Shown here: positions 33,069-42,301 of the stretch, in pieces
Numbering within the stretch: position 1 is the first letter of the stretch
Layout: each line of letters begins with the position of its first letter
Origin: Metabacillus dongyingensis
Lineage (GTDB): Bacteria; Bacillota; Bacilli; Bacillales; Bacillaceae
Assembly (NCBI RefSeq): GCF_019933155.2
Contig: NZ_CP082944.1
Location: 3,598,001 to 3,662,000, forward strand
Reading direction: 5' to 3'
Length of the DNA stretch: 64,000 nucleotides
Program-made: the position numbers and the translations under genes
The notes under the pieces: model-generated
Told to the model about the DNA's origin: nothing
The model's database searches: none
Seen by the model: the letters and a program-made list of their open reading frames with translations, nothing else

Positions 33069-35402
33069 TCATTTATCTGATACGCTATCGTATGGAGGCT
33101 GAACGGAAAACGTTCCACTATCTCCATTAAATTTAAAAGTAATCGAACCATGATCCTTCGTTTGAAGAATTTCCATCCCGTATTTCTGAAGCAGCCCGAT
33201 CACTTCATTATGAGGATGATTATACCGGTTGTTCTCCCCTGCTGAAATCAAAGCAATCCTAGGCTGAAGCTGCTTTAAAAACAAATCTGAAGTAGACCCC
33301 TTGCTTCCATGATGTCCAATCTTTAATACATCGGTTTTTAATCCTTTATATTTTTCTAAAATACGCTTTTCTCCTTCGTGCTCAAGATCACCCGTAAACA
33401 GCCACTTTAAGCCCCCAATCTTAGCAAATATAACGAGTGAATCGTTATTTTCACTCTCTGACAAATTGATTGGAGATAAGATGTTCAATTTGAAAAATGA
33501 GTCAGATACAGCGTCCCCGCTTTTCAATACGGATACCTCCGTTCCTGTACTTTTCGCTTTATCAATGATTTTCTGCTCAAATTCTCCTCTTAAAAAACCT
33601 AATGGCACAATCAACTCTATGACACGAATTTCATCAAGAAGTTTGGTAACCTCTCCCGCATGATCTGCATCTCCATGAGTCAAAATCAATTTATCAAGTG
33701 TTCTTTTGCCTTTTGATTTCAGGAAAGGAATAAGGGTATCTTCAGAAATCGAATATGGATTGCTTTTTTCTTTCCATTTTTCCTGATTAAATGAGAGGAT
33801 TCCGCCCGTATCAATTAAGTATGTCCCCTGATTATGCGGTGCTGAGAGATAAATGGAATCACCCTGACCGACATCAAGCATCACGATCTCGCCTGTCCTT
33901 ACGAAATACTCCGATTCGTGCTGATAAAAAAGGAGAAGAACAATGAATAAAACGAATAGCCGCATTTCTTTCAATCGATTTGACTTCTCGTAAACGATAA
34001 AAGCCAGGCATAGGAAAACGATGAAAAGAAAAAGAAACGGAAAAGATGGCTTGCCAAACAGAAGCATGAAGGAAGGCAAGCTGTTGATAAACAGAACTAT
34101 GTTATTGCTTATTTTCAGCAAAAAATCCGTTACGGCGATGAGGAATGAGCCTAATGGAGAAAAAATATGCATCCCAAACACTGAGGCCAGTGATAAAGGG
34201 AGAATGACGACAGAGTAAAACGGCACAAATAGAATATTCATTGGCAGGCTTAAAAGGGAAATTTGATAAAAACTGTACAAAATAATTGGAAGGGATGCGA
34301 ACAGGGCTACTGAAGAAACTGCCAGCAGCTGATAAAAGCGGATTGTGATTTTTGATAAAGTCTTTGCTGACAGGATAAGAGCAATACTTACAGAAAAGGA
34401 CAATTGAAATCCAACATTAAATAAATAATATGGATCAGCAGCTAGCAGAACAAGAAACGTAACAGAAATAACATCAATCGTGGAAAGCTGCAGCCTCATT
34501 TGTTTTGATGCAAGATAAAGCATGCTCATCCCTGCAGCCCTGAGAACAGAGGGCGCTCCTCCAGCGATTATGCAGTAAACCGGCAGCGACAGGATTAAAA
34601 GAAGTTTCGTTTTTTCATGCGTCATTCCTGTTCTGATCAAGATATAGTAGAGCCCGGAAACTAAAATTCCGACATGGAGACCGGAGATTGCAAGCAAATG
34701 GACGATGCCCAGCTCCTGATATGCCTTGTTTATATCCTCGGAAATTTGAGAACGTTCCCCGTACAAAAGAGCTTGTACAATCCCTTTGGATTCCTCCGGA
34801 AAAACATCAGAAATAAATTGAATACCATCTTGTCTGTATTCTTTCAATTTTTCTAATAATGTTTTTTCTGGATTCCTGCATAGATGAATAGAATCGGCAG
34901 TCAGCACCCAATGGATTCGATTGTATTTTAGATAATCTGAATAATCAAAAGCATTCGGGTTCGTTGCATGTTTAGGGGGCTTTAATTCCCCCTTAAATGT
35001 ACAGGATGTACTGATTTCCAATAGCTTGAACCTGTTTTTCTCTTCCTCTGATCTGAAATAGTATACGGCAATTATCCTTTCTTTGTTTACATTTATAACC
35101 CCTTTCAATTGATTCCCGTCTATTTCCGGAAATTCAGCGAATTTGCCTTGAACGGTAATTCTGCCCTCAGCGAATCCTGAAACATTGCCTTTTTCTACTG
35201 CGGAAAAATGAAGAATGAAGAGAGTGAAAATGGCCATACAGCCAATCAGCAAAGTCATTTTTTTGCGTAAAAGAAGATGTGCATAAAAGAGAAGAATAAT
35301 GAAGAGGGAAATCGGGTGGAATGGAAATTTTGCAGCAGCAACGGCTAAACCGGCTGCTGCCGCAAAATAGATGAGCTTTCCTTGATAGCTTATTTTAGTC
35401 AT
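33069..35402 (-). CDS. comEC: Competence DNA channel protein ComEC
   Basis: Membrane channel through which single-stranded DNA enters the cell during transformation. The 777-residue protein has N-terminal helices and an extracytoplasmic OB-like domain (to about 215), the Competence domain with many membrane helices (about 215-490), and a metallo-beta-lactamase domain with LTHGDADHAGEV near 565, a possible nuclease. It is full length. It lies 7 nt after comEB. Confidence 0.96.
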   Translation of the reverse strand: MTKISYQGKLIYFAAAAGLAVAAAKFPFHPISLFIILLFYAHLLLRKKMTLLIGCMAIFTLFILHFSAVEKGNVSGFAEGRITVQGKFAEFPEIDGNQLKGVINVNKERIIAVYYFRSEEEKNRFKLLEISTSCTFKGELKPPKHATNPNAFDYSDYLKYNRIHWVLTADSIHLCRNPEKTLLEKLKEYRQDGIQFISDVFPEESKGIVQALLYGERSQISEDINKAYQELGIVHLLAISGLHVGILVSGLYYILIRTGMTHEKTKLLLILSLPVYCIIAGGAPSVLRAAGMSMLYLASKQMRLQLSTIDVISVTFLVLLAADPYYLFNVGFQLSFSVSIALILSAKTLSKITIRFYQLLAVSSVALFASLPIILYSFYQISLLSLPMNILFVPFYSVVILPLSLASVFGMHIFSPLGSFLIAVTDFLLKISNNIVLFINSLPSFMLLFGKPSFPFLFLFIVFLCLAFIVYEKSNRLKEMRLFVLFIVLLLFYQHESEYFVRTGEIVMLDVGQGDSIYLSAPHNQGTYLIDTGGILSFNQEKWKEKSNPYSISEDTLIPFLKSKGKRTLDKLILTHGDADHAGEVTKLLDEIRVIELIVPLGFLRGEFEQKIIDKAKSTGTEVSVLKSGDAVSDSFFKLNILSPINLSESENNDSLVIFAKIGGLKWLFTGDLEHEGEKRILEKYKGLKTDVLKIGHHGSKGSTSDLFLKQLQPRIALISAGENNRYNHPHNEVIGLLQKYGMEILQTKDHGSITFKFNGDSGTFSVQPPYDSVSDK

Positions 35403-35409
35403 GCCGAAA

Positions 35410-35958
35410 TTATACGTTGCTTTTGAACAGCTTTTTTGCTTTTTCTAAAAGCGTATTCCGGTCAGCGTCATCATTTAATTTTCCAAGCAATTCATCAATA
35501 AATTTTCTCTGTTCAGAAGCTAAAGGGTCCGAATTCGCCTCAACCTGCTCTACATGAACACCTGCATGTTCAAACAGCTCGGCTGCATACGGGTGATTTT
35601 TGTAGCTTTCAGCAAAATAGACCTTTTTGATGCCGCTTTGAATAAGGGCTTTGCAGCATTGCAGACAAGGAAAATGTGTCACATATATTTCTGCTCCTTC
35701 GGTCGGCACGCCAAATTTAGCACATTGCAGTAAAGCATTCATTTCTGCATGAATGGTTCTCACACAGTGATTATCGATGACATAGCATCCCTCATCAATG
35801 CAATGGACACCTCCTGCAATCGAACCGTTATATCCTCCGGCAATAATGCGCTTGTCCCTGACGATTGTTGCTCCTACTGCAAGGCGTGTACATGTGCTTC
35901 TTAGGGCAAGCAGATGACTTTGCGCCATAAAATACTGATTCCAGGAAATTCTGTTCAT
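35410..35958 (-). CDS. comEB: dCMP/deoxycytidylate deaminase family protein ComEB
   Basis: Zinc deaminase of the dCMP deaminase family, 182 residues; motifs HAEMNAL near residue 72 and PCLQC near 97. It is part of comE but dispensable for transformation in B. subtilis. ATG (MNRISWNQYF) follows GGGGGATAAC. Sits between comEA and comEC. Confidence 0.95.
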   Translation of the reverse strand: MNRISWNQYFMAQSHLLALRSTCTRLAVGATIVRDKRIIAGGYNGSIAGGVHCIDEGCYVIDNHCVRTIHAEMNALLQCAKFGVPTEGAEIYVTHFPCLQCCKALIQSGIKKVYFAESYKNHPYAAELFEHAGVHVEQVEANSDPLASEQRKFIDELLGKLNDDADRNTLLEKAKKLFKSNV

Positions 35959-36029
35959 GTTATCCCCCATTTATAGTAGTAGCTATTGCTCTTCCTTTAG
36001 TGTATCGATAGAAGGAAAAGCCCGTCAAT

Positions 36030-36659
36030 TCATTTTACAGTAATACTGTCTTTTAATTTTTCGAATGATTTTTCTCCTATTCCTGTAACGTTCTTGAGAT
36101 CCTCAATCGTTTTAAATCCCCCCGCTTCTTCCCGGTAAGAAAGAATGGCTTCCGCCTTTGCCGGGCCAATTCCTGTAAGCGTTTGGAGCTCTTCTGCTGT
36201 TGCTTTATTTAGATTGACCTTCTGTTCTCCCGCGTCAACTCCAGCTGCTGCAGGCAGCAGAACGTTATCTTCTGCTGTCTCTCCGCGTTTTGGGATATAG
36301 ACAACCATTCCGTCTTCAAGCATCGCTGCAAGATTGATTTGGACGGCATCCGCAGCTTTCGTTAAGCCGCCAGCTTTTTCAATAACATGATGAAACCTTT
36401 CTCCATTCTTCATTTCATATACACCAGGCTTTTGAACTTCCCCTTTTACATCAACAATGACTGTCTGCTCTTCATTGGCAGCATCTGAATCAGGCTCGTC
36501 TTCTAAAACCTGTTCTCCGGTTAATAAAGCAGCTTCATCTTCGTCCATTTGAGAGCTTTGTACGGCAGGAATTGAGTTTTGCTGCGTTTGATACAGAAAC
36601 AGCGCTGCAGCAATTCCTATTAAACCAAGCAAGTATTTATATTTTTTTAGAATTTCCAT
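36030..36659 (-). CDS. comEA: Competence DNA receptor ComEA
   Basis: Membrane-anchored double-stranded-DNA receptor. 209 residues: membrane anchor (about 8-25), disordered acidic linker, SLBB domain (VDVKGEVQKPGVYEM, about 70-125), and C-terminal paired helix-hairpin-helix motifs (LTGIGPAKAEAILSYREEAG and VTGIGEKSFEKLKD). Divergent from comER; first gene of comEA-comEB-comEC. Confidence 0.97.
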   Translation of the reverse strand: MEILKKYKYLLGLIGIAAALFLYQTQQNSIPAVQSSQMDEDEAALLTGEQVLEDEPDSDAANEEQTVIVDVKGEVQKPGVYEMKNGERFHHVIEKAGGLTKAADAVQINLAAMLEDGMVVYIPKRGETAEDNVLLPAAAGVDAGEQKVNLNKATAEELQTLTGIGPAKAEAILSYREEAGGFKTIEDLKNVTGIGEKSFEKLKDSITVK

Positions 36660-36743
36660 TCATTACTCCTTCATGTGATTCATATTTGTTCAACTTATTT
36701 CATAAAGTGTAGGAGAAAGTATGTTAAAGGAGGGGATGAAACA

Positions 36744-37568
36744 TTGAACGCAGGCTTTATTGGAACAGGGAATATGGGGAAAATATTAATTGAAGCGTTT
36801 ATTGAATCGAATGCACTTAAGCCCTCAGCCATTCATATTACGAATCGTACGTTTGAGAAAGCTGCAAACCTGAAAAAACAGTATCCAAGAATTAACTTAT
36901 ATTTAACACCTGAAGAAATCGCTCGGCAATCTGAGCTTATTTTTATATGCGTAAAGCCGCTTGACATTCACCCCCTTTTAGTTAAATTATCACCCTACTT
37001 ACGAAAAGATCAGTGCATTATCTCGATAACCAGTCCCATTAATGTTGAGCAGCTTCAGTCTATTGTTAATTGTCAGGTCGCCCGTGCCATACCAAGCATT
37101 ACAAACCGGGCTCTATCAGGTGTTTCTTTACTTACTTATGGAAACTGCAGTCCATCTATGCGGAGGTCAATCGAAGAATTATTTCAGGCCATTTCAAACC
37201 CTTTTACAATTGAAGATCACATAACAAGAGTTTCATCCGATATTGTCAGCTGCGGTCCGGCCTTTTTCAGCTATCTTCTCCAAAGATTTATTGATGCGGC
37301 AGTCAGAGAAACGGAAATTACAAAACATCAGGCTGTCCAATTAACGAGTGAAATGGTAATAGGGCTTGGAAAGCTTTTAGAGAGCGAACTGTATACACTT
37401 CCAACATTACAGGAGAAGGTATGTGTAAAAGGAGGAGTAACAGGCGAAGGCATCAGTGTAATGGAAGCAGAGATTGGTGAGGTGTTTGAACACTTATTTC
37501 AGAGAACCCACAGGAAATACAATGAAGACTTAAGAGAGGTAAAAGAACAATTCGAAAGGTATGAGTGA
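36744..37568 (+). CDS. comER: ComER, pyrroline-5-carboxylate reductase family
   Basis: A 274-residue protein of the ProC family: Rossmann motif AGFIGTGNMGK at the N-terminus and a C-terminal dimer helix domain. It is divergent from comEA as in B. subtilis, where it is not required for competence. The start is TTG, supported by AAAGGAGGGGATGAAACA; an upstream ATG lies in unrelated sequence. True catalytic activity is not shown. Confidence 0.92.
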   Translation: MNAGFIGTGNMGKILIEAFIESNALKPSAIHITNRTFEKAANLKKQYPRINLYLTPEEIARQSELIFICVKPLDIHPLLVKLSPYLRKDQCIISITSPINVEQLQSIVNCQVARAIPSITNRALSGVSLLTYGNCSPSMRRSIEELFQAISNPFTIEDHITRVSSDIVSCGPAFFSYLLQRFIDAAVRETEITKHQAVQLTSEMVIGLGKLLESELYTLPTLQEKVCVKGGVTGEGISVMEAEIGEVFEHLFQRTHRKYNEDLREVKEQFERYE

Positions 37569-37718
37569 TACCTAAGGAATTCTCCATTCAAATTATATTT
37601 TCCTTCCTGCCAATAAAAAAACCATCGGAAAAATCTTAACGTGTTGACTTGTATAATAATATTATTTTATTCAGCACAAATCGCAGATAATACAAGAGTA
37701 AATTCACAATACAATTCA

Positions 37719-37757
37719 CAAAAAAGAGCTTGGATATTTTACCAAGCTCTTTTTCAT
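37719..37757. terminator. Terminator between comER and the XRE gene
   Basis: AGAGCTTGG/CCAAGCTCT stem with an 8-nt loop and A/T-runs on both sides. The rest of the 220-nt gap contains a TTGACT-like hexamer and AT-rich DNA but no gene. Confidence 0.8.
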
Positions 37758-37788
37758 TTCTTGCTATCTTTTTTTTATTTAAGTAACT

Positions 37789-38013
37789 TTATTTCCCTTT
37801 AATATCTTCGTCACTTTTGTATTCTAAAAGATCTCCTGGCTGACATTCTAAAGCCTTACAAACTGCCTCTAAAGTTGATAACCGAATCGCTTTTGCCTTT
37901 CCATTTTTCAATATAGAAAGATTCGCCATCGTTATTCCAACCCTCTCCGATAGTTCTGTAACGCTCATTTTCCTTTTAGCCAGCATCACATCAATATTGA
38001 TTATAATTGCCAT
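37789..38013 (-). CDS. XRE/Cro family transcriptional regulator
   Basis: A 74-residue single-domain HTH protein: helix-turn-helix MSVTELSERVGITMANLSILKNG. It resembles the YozG-type regulators that travel with a DUF2975 protein. ATG is chosen because GAGGTG stands 6 nt upstream. It follows the DUF2975 gene by 10 nt. This pair interrupts the usual comER-yqeM spacing, so it may be an accessory insertion; the target is not known. Confidence 0.85.
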   Translation of the reverse strand: MAIIINIDVMLAKRKMSVTELSERVGITMANLSILKNGKAKAIRLSTLEAVCKALECQPGDLLEYKSDEDIKGK

Positions 38014-38023
38014 GTCATTCACC

Positions 38024-38506
38024 TCAGACCGTTAAATCATTTTCTGATTTTATATCTATAGCATTTTTTAATAGGCTTTGAAGAACAGCAGCAAAGACTG
38101 CAATCACCATTGAAGCAAAAATAACGACCAATCCGATTAATATGATACCTGGGGCGTCGTCTATCTCCGCCATGAGATAAAAGAGCGGCATGCCTGCCAC
38201 ATACAAGATACTGATTGTGATTGCACAGTATTTTATATTTTTTAAAGCTCCTACAGATAATTCCGAGAAAGCTTTGTTCTTGTCAATATAGCTTAAAAGT
38301 TTAAAAGCTTGAAATAGAGCAAAGTAAAAAGGTATCGCCGTTACATACAAATAGATTAAAACGAGATATTTCATATAAGAAATATTTGGAAACAATTCTT
38401 CTGCAAACTTCGCTATCTCAGGCACCACAAAGATGCACAAAGCAAGAATCGGAACTCCAATAAGAATAACAGCTATCTTTAAAAAGAGTGTTGACACTCG
38501 TTTCAT
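38024..38506 (-). CDS. DUF2975 family membrane protein
   Basis: A 160-residue integral membrane protein with four hydrophobic segments (about 9-30, 45-68, 90-115, 122-145). The family is of unknown function and is nearly always followed by a small XRE regulator. ATG giving MKRVSTLFLKI follows GAGGTG. A 13-bp palindrome lies 23-35 nt upstream. Confidence 0.82.
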   Translation of the reverse strand: MKRVSTLFLKIAVILIGVPILALCIFVVPEIAKFAEELFPNISYMKYLVLIYLYVTAIPFYFALFQAFKLLSYIDKNKAFSELSVGALKNIKYCAITISILYVAGMPLFYLMAEIDDAPGIILIGLVVIFASMVIAVFAAVLQSLLKNAIDIKSENDLTV

Positions 38507-38528
38507 AAAAAGCACCTCACTTATTTAT

Positions 38529-38541
38529 TGTCAATTTGACA
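38529..38541. promoter_or_regulatory. Palindrome before the DUF2975/XRE pair
   Basis: TGTCAATTTGACA is a perfect 6+1+6 inverted repeat. Its position just upstream of the ribosome site suits an autoregulatory operator; this is an inference. Confidence 0.4.
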
Positions 38542-38805
38542 CTAACACATATTTTATCGTTTTACAATAAAACATTATTCATTTTCAGTATATTTTTATT
38601 GCTATAAAAACACTTTTAATTTTAGACAATAATAAAAAGCTTTCCTCATTTCACAGAAATGCTCAATAACATAAACCTATCCAATTTAAAACTTGTTCAA
38701 AATTAAATTCACATAAACTCCAATAATTGTTACTATATACGATAAATCTTGTACAAATTCATGTGTGAAAATATGCATATTTTATGAAAGAATACTTTTA
38801 ACTCA
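38542..38805. other. AT-rich gap before the DUF2975 gene
   Basis: About 260 nt of AT-rich DNA with no ribosome site or reading frame of note; it should contain the promoter of the DUF2975/XRE pair, but no clear -35/-10 pair stands out. Confidence 0.35.
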
Positions 38806-38853
38806 ACAAAAAACGCACGGTGAATTTCAATGCGAAATTCCGTGCGTTTTCCT
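38806..38853. terminator. Terminator after yqeM
   Basis: AAAACGCACGG...CCGTGCGTTTT stem with inner pairing GAATTTC/GAAATTC and T-runs on both strands. Confidence 0.85.
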
Positions 38854-38909
38854 TTGTTATTTAATGTTTGCACCTCTGAAGGTAAACCCCTAAAAAAATC
38901 CGATGATTT

Positions 38910-39653
38910 TTATTTCTTTGCAGCAACAAAAAAGATTCTCTCAGATTGTTGTTCAGGAGGCTGATTTTTAAAATCTGCACTGACCTCAAGCAAAGTAAAT
39001 CCAGCTTGAACAAGCATTTCTTCATATTGCTTAACAGAATAAGTTCTTTGAGTATGATATTCATCGAATCGTTCATACATTGAGCCCCTTCTTACAAAAA
39101 AGGACAAATCATGTTCAATGCTGTCCGGCGCATCTCCAATAAAGCTGTTCCATATATAGCTGACTTCATCGTTATTATCAGCAAATGTTGCTTCATTAAA
39201 TATTTCATGTATTTTGTATAATGAATGCACATCAAAAACAAGAATCCCGTCTGGAGCAAGCTGATCAAATACAGCATGCAATGCAGCATGAACATCTTCT
39301 TCCGACTGAAGGTAATTAAGTGAATCACAGCATATGAAGATGCCGTCAAATAATTGTCCAAGTTCACCCGGGAATCTCATATCATGCTGAAAATAAGGAA
39401 TGCTTAATCCCAATTCAGCCGTTTTCTGAAAGGCAATCGAAAGCATTTCTTCACTGATATCCATACCTGTAACATGGTAACCTTTTTGTTTCAGCCTGAT
39501 GGAAATTTCTCCAGTTCCGCAGCCTAAATCAAGCACATTGGTGCCGCCATTTCCGAACTTGGACATCCTTTCATGAAGAAATTCTGTCCAACGCGTATAA
39601 GGAGCCTCTTTCATCAGTTCATCATAAATCTCGGCAAACCCTTTATAAATCAT
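38910..39653 (-). CDS. yqeM: Class I SAM-dependent methyltransferase YqeM
   Basis: A 247-residue methyltransferase with motif I VLDLGCGTGEISI near residue 40 and CCDSLNYL near 108. The substrate is not known. It overlaps the end of rsfS by 4 nt, so it belongs to the yqeG-yqeM operon and is its last gene. Confidence 0.92.
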   Translation of the reverse strand: MIYKGFAEIYDELMKEAPYTRWTEFLHERMSKFGNGGTNVLDLGCGTGEISIRLKQKGYHVTGMDISEEMLSIAFQKTAELGLSIPYFQHDMRFPGELGQLFDGIFICCDSLNYLQSEEDVHAALHAVFDQLAPDGILVFDVHSLYKIHEIFNEATFADNNDEVSYIWNSFIGDAPDSIEHDLSFFVRRGSMYERFDEYHTQRTYSVKQYEEMLVQAGFTLLEVSADFKNQPPEQQSERIFFVAAKK

Positions 39654-40006
39654 TGTGAAAGGACACTCTCCAGATTTTCAGAAGGTGCATCTCCCCAAAG
39701 CTTTTCAAGCTTGTAATAGTTGCGCTCGTCTTTATGGAAGACGTGTGCAACTACATCACCCATGTCAATCAGCACCCATCGTGCTTCATCAAACCCTTCC
39801 AGACGTTTCACTTCAATGCCGTTTTTTCCCGCCTGATCCTTCATCTCTCGTGCAATTGCCTGCACTTGTTTGTCTGAATTTCCGTGACAAATTAAGAAGT
39901 AATCAGCAATTAATGAGATTCCTTCCATTTTCAGAGCTACGATATCTTCTCCTCTTTTGTCATCTGCTGCTTTTGCTACAATTTCCAACGTTTCTTTACC
40001 AGTCAA
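39650..40006 (-). CDS. rsfS: Ribosomal silencing factor RsfS
   Basis: Binds L14 on the 50S subunit and blocks subunit joining in starvation. 118 residues, RsfS/YbeB fold, with EGISLIADYFLICHGNSDKQ and the C-terminal WVLIDMGDVVAHVFH. Overlaps yqeK and yqeM by 4 nt each. Confidence 0.97.
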   Translation of the reverse strand: MTGKETLEIVAKAADDKRGEDIVALKMEGISLIADYFLICHGNSDKQVQAIAREMKDQAGKNGIEVKRLEGFDEARWVLIDMGDVVAHVFHKDERNYYKLEKLWGDAPSENLESVLSQ

Positions 40007-40581
40007 TATAATGTTCCTCCTTTTTCTTCAAAAACCAAAAAATTATAAGATTGCAGAGTCTGCGGATAGATTGGCTGATTTTTTTTCAGCAAAAATAAAA
40101 TCGTATTTTTCATCGACACTATCAGCGCTTTGTTTAAATCGTTCTTTGCAAGTTCTCTTACTTCATCTGCACCGGGAAAGATTCTGCCCGGTTCAATATA
40201 ATCTGCTACGTATATAACTTTATCAAGCAATGTCATATTTTCTCTTCCTGATGTATGATACCTGATTGCATCCAGAATTTCTTTATCCTTAATTCCTGCT
40301 TCTTTTTCTGCAAGATAAGCACCAACAGGAGCATGCCAAAGTTCCGGACTGTGAATCAACAATTCCTTAGTCATATTCTGCTCGATAATGATTTGTTTCA
40401 TCTCATCTTTACTGCGAAACTTTGCATAGTCATGAAAAATGGCAGCTGTCTCGGCTTTTTTCACATCCGCTCCATATAGCCTTGCGAGTACAATTGCCGT
40501 TTCCATTACCCCGATTGTATGCTCATATCTGTGATCTGTTAAATGTTCCTTCACTAGTGCTAATGCTTTTTCACGTTCCAT
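40003..40581 (-). CDS. yqeK: HD-domain Ap4A hydrolase YqeK
   Basis: HD-superfamily metal hydrolase; in Gram-positives YqeK splits diadenosine tetraphosphate. The product is 192 residues with [13 protein letters not shown], the HD motif [14 protein letters not shown] near 53 and YIEPGR near 130. ATG ([10 protein letters not shown]) follows TTGAGGAG. It overlaps nadD by 11 nt. Confidence 0.93.
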   Translation of the reverse strand: MEREKALALVKEHLTDHRYEHTIGVMETAIVLARLYGADVKKAETAAIFHDYAKFRSKDEMKQIIIEQNMTKELLIHSPELWHAPVGAYLAEKEAGIKDKEILDAIRYHTSGRENMTLLDKVIYVADYIEPGRIFPGADEVRELAKNDLNKALIVSMKNTILFLLKKNQPIYPQTLQSYNFLVFEEKGGTLY

Positions 40582-41140
40582 ATAAGTGATTCTCCTCAAT
40601 ATAGCCTCTCACTTCATCCGGCAGTAAATAATCTGTCGTATGTCCGTGTCTTATCCGCTCTCTAAGCATAGTAGAAGATACTTCAAAGATTGGCGCATCG
40701 ACTTCAATGACTGGATATTCTGTATCTGATTCAAAGCCTGCACGTTTAACGCCAACAAATTGAACAAGTTCAATCAGCTGATCAATTTTATGCCATTTGG
40801 GCAGAAACTCTATCATGTCTGCTCCAATAATAAAGTAAAACGAGCAGTCTGGATATTGGTTTTTCAGCAATATAATTGTATCGTATGTGTACGACGGGCC
40901 ATTTCTCTCAAATTCAATGCTCTGCACCTTAAATCCTGGCCGCTTTTCTGTACACAACTGAAGCATGTGCAGCCTATGTATGCTGTCAGTTGTGACTTCA
41001 CTGTCCTTGTGGGGCGGATTTTGGTTTGGCATAAACCAAATTTCATGAAGATGAAGAGAATGCAATACTTCACTTGCCATTAATAAGTGCCCAAAATGGG
41101 GAGGATCAAATGTACCTCCAAATATTCCGATTTTCCTCAT
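40571..41140 (-). CDS. nadD: Nicotinate-nucleotide adenylyltransferase
   Basis: Makes NaAD from nicotinate mononucleotide and ATP (NAD synthesis). [12 protein letters not shown] near residue 7 is the nucleotidyltransferase signature and SSTMLRERI near 160 the second ATP motif. Three possible starts lie within four codons (GTG, ATG, ATG); I use the last, MRKIGIFGG, giving 189 residues. Confidence 0.96.
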   Translation of the reverse strand: MRKIGIFGGTFDPPHFGHLLMASEVLHSLHLHEIWFMPNQNPPHKDSEVTTDSIHRLHMLQLCTEKRPGFKVQSIEFERNGPSYTYDTIILLKNQYPDCSFYFIIGADMIEFLPKWHKIDQLIELVQFVGVKRAGFESDTEYPVIEVDAPIFEVSSTMLRERIRHGHTTDYLLPDEVRGYIEENHLYGT

Positions 41141-41157
41141 CATCTCCACCTCTCTAT

Positions 41158-41451
41158 TTATCTAGGCAGCTTAAGTTGTTTATTTTCTTTTGATTCTTTA
41201 TATAAAACAATTGTATTGCCGATCACTTGAACAAGCTCAGCTTTTGCCCCTTTTGACAGCGCTTCTGCTACTGAATCGCGATCCTCTTCACAGTTCTGAA
41301 GAATACTGACCTTAATCAATTCTCTGACTTCAAGCACATCGGCGATCTGCTGGATCATATTTTCATTAACCCCGCCCTTGCCCACTTGGAAAATCGGGTT
41401 TAAATGATGTGCTTCTGCACGTAAAAAACGTTTCTGTTTACCAGTTAACAT
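41158..41451 (-). CDS. yhbY: RNA-binding protein YhbY (CRM domain)
   Basis: A 97-residue CRM-domain protein associated with 50S ribosome assembly. [20 protein letters not shown] carries the GxxG-type loop. The start overlaps the end of aroE by 7 nt. Called yqeI in B. subtilis. Confidence 0.95.
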   Translation of the reverse strand: MLTGKQKRFLRAEAHHLNPIFQVGKGGVNENMIQQIADVLEVRELIKVSILQNCEEDRDSVAEALSKGAKAELVQVIGNTIVLYKESKENKQLKLPR

Positions 41452-42287
41452 GTAAATCCTCCTAATTGTTCGTAAACTAATTCACTCATTCTTGCTGTAT
41501 CCGGCTTTTCACCGGTCCATATTTCAAATGAAAGAGCCGCCTGATGAACAAACATCCCGACTCCATTCAATGTTTTTGCTCCGGCCACTTCTGCTTCCTT
41601 TAAAAGGGCTGTCTTCACAGGATTATAGACGATGTCACTCACAATAGAACCTTTTTTAAGGTTTGTCACCTCAAACGGCTTCTGCGAAGTATTCGGGTGC
41701 ATCCCGATCGAAGTTGTCTGAATGATGACATCAAAGTTTGAAAGTCTTTTCTCTGACTCGCTGAGCGAAAGAACACTTCCGGCACTTCCAGCAGGACACT
41801 CCTCCATAAGCTGCTCTGCTTTTGTAAGGGTTCTGTTGGCAAGATCAATGTTCCCGCAGCCCTCAGCAGCCAGAGTGAAGTAAATCGCTCTTGCCGCTCC
41901 GCCTGCGCCAATAATTAAATACCTCTGCTCGTGCAGAGGTTTGTTCATAAGAGGTTTTAAAGACTGTAAATATCCCTGACCATCTGTATTATACCCAACT
42001 AAACAGCCATCTTTATTCAGAACGGTATTAACCGCTCCGAGGAGTTCAGCACTCTTATCAAGCTTATCTAAAAATGGGATAATAGAAACCTTATGCGGAA
42101 TTGTCACATTAAAACCTGCTATTCCTAAAGCCTTCATTCCTGCTATCGCAGCCTGTAAATCATCTTTCTCAACATGAAAAGCATGATAGGAAGCTTTTAT
42201 CTTTTTTTGCAAAAAAGCATCATTGTGTATAAGCGGTGACATGGAATGCCCGACAGGACATCCAATCAGTCCATATACTCTATTCAT
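41445..42287 (-). CDS. aroE: Shikimate dehydrogenase
   Basis: NADP-dependent reduction of 3-dehydroshikimate to shikimate (aromatic amino-acid pathway). 280 residues with the substrate motif FNVTIPHK near 59, NTDGQGYL near 100 and the Rossmann loop GAGGAARAI near 126. Called aroD in older B. subtilis maps. Confidence 0.97.
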   Translation of the reverse strand: MNRVYGLIGCPVGHSMSPLIHNDAFLQKKIKASYHAFHVEKDDLQAAIAGMKALGIAGFNVTIPHKVSIIPFLDKLDKSAELLGAVNTVLNKDGCLVGYNTDGQGYLQSLKPLMNKPLHEQRYLIIGAGGAARAIYFTLAAEGCGNIDLANRTLTKAEQLMEECPAGSAGSVLSLSESEKRLSNFDVIIQTTSIGMHPNTSQKPFEVTNLKKGSIVSDIVYNPVKTALLKEAEVAGAKTLNGVGMFVHQAALSFEIWTGEKPDTARMSELVYEQLGGFTC

Positions 42288-42301
42288 AAAGTCACACCCA
42301 A

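Noticed and set aside
38024..38541. Toxin-antitoxin module
   Set aside because: The XRE/membrane pair could suggest it, but a DUF2975 protein with four membrane helices is not a known toxin and the pair is a common chromosomal unit.
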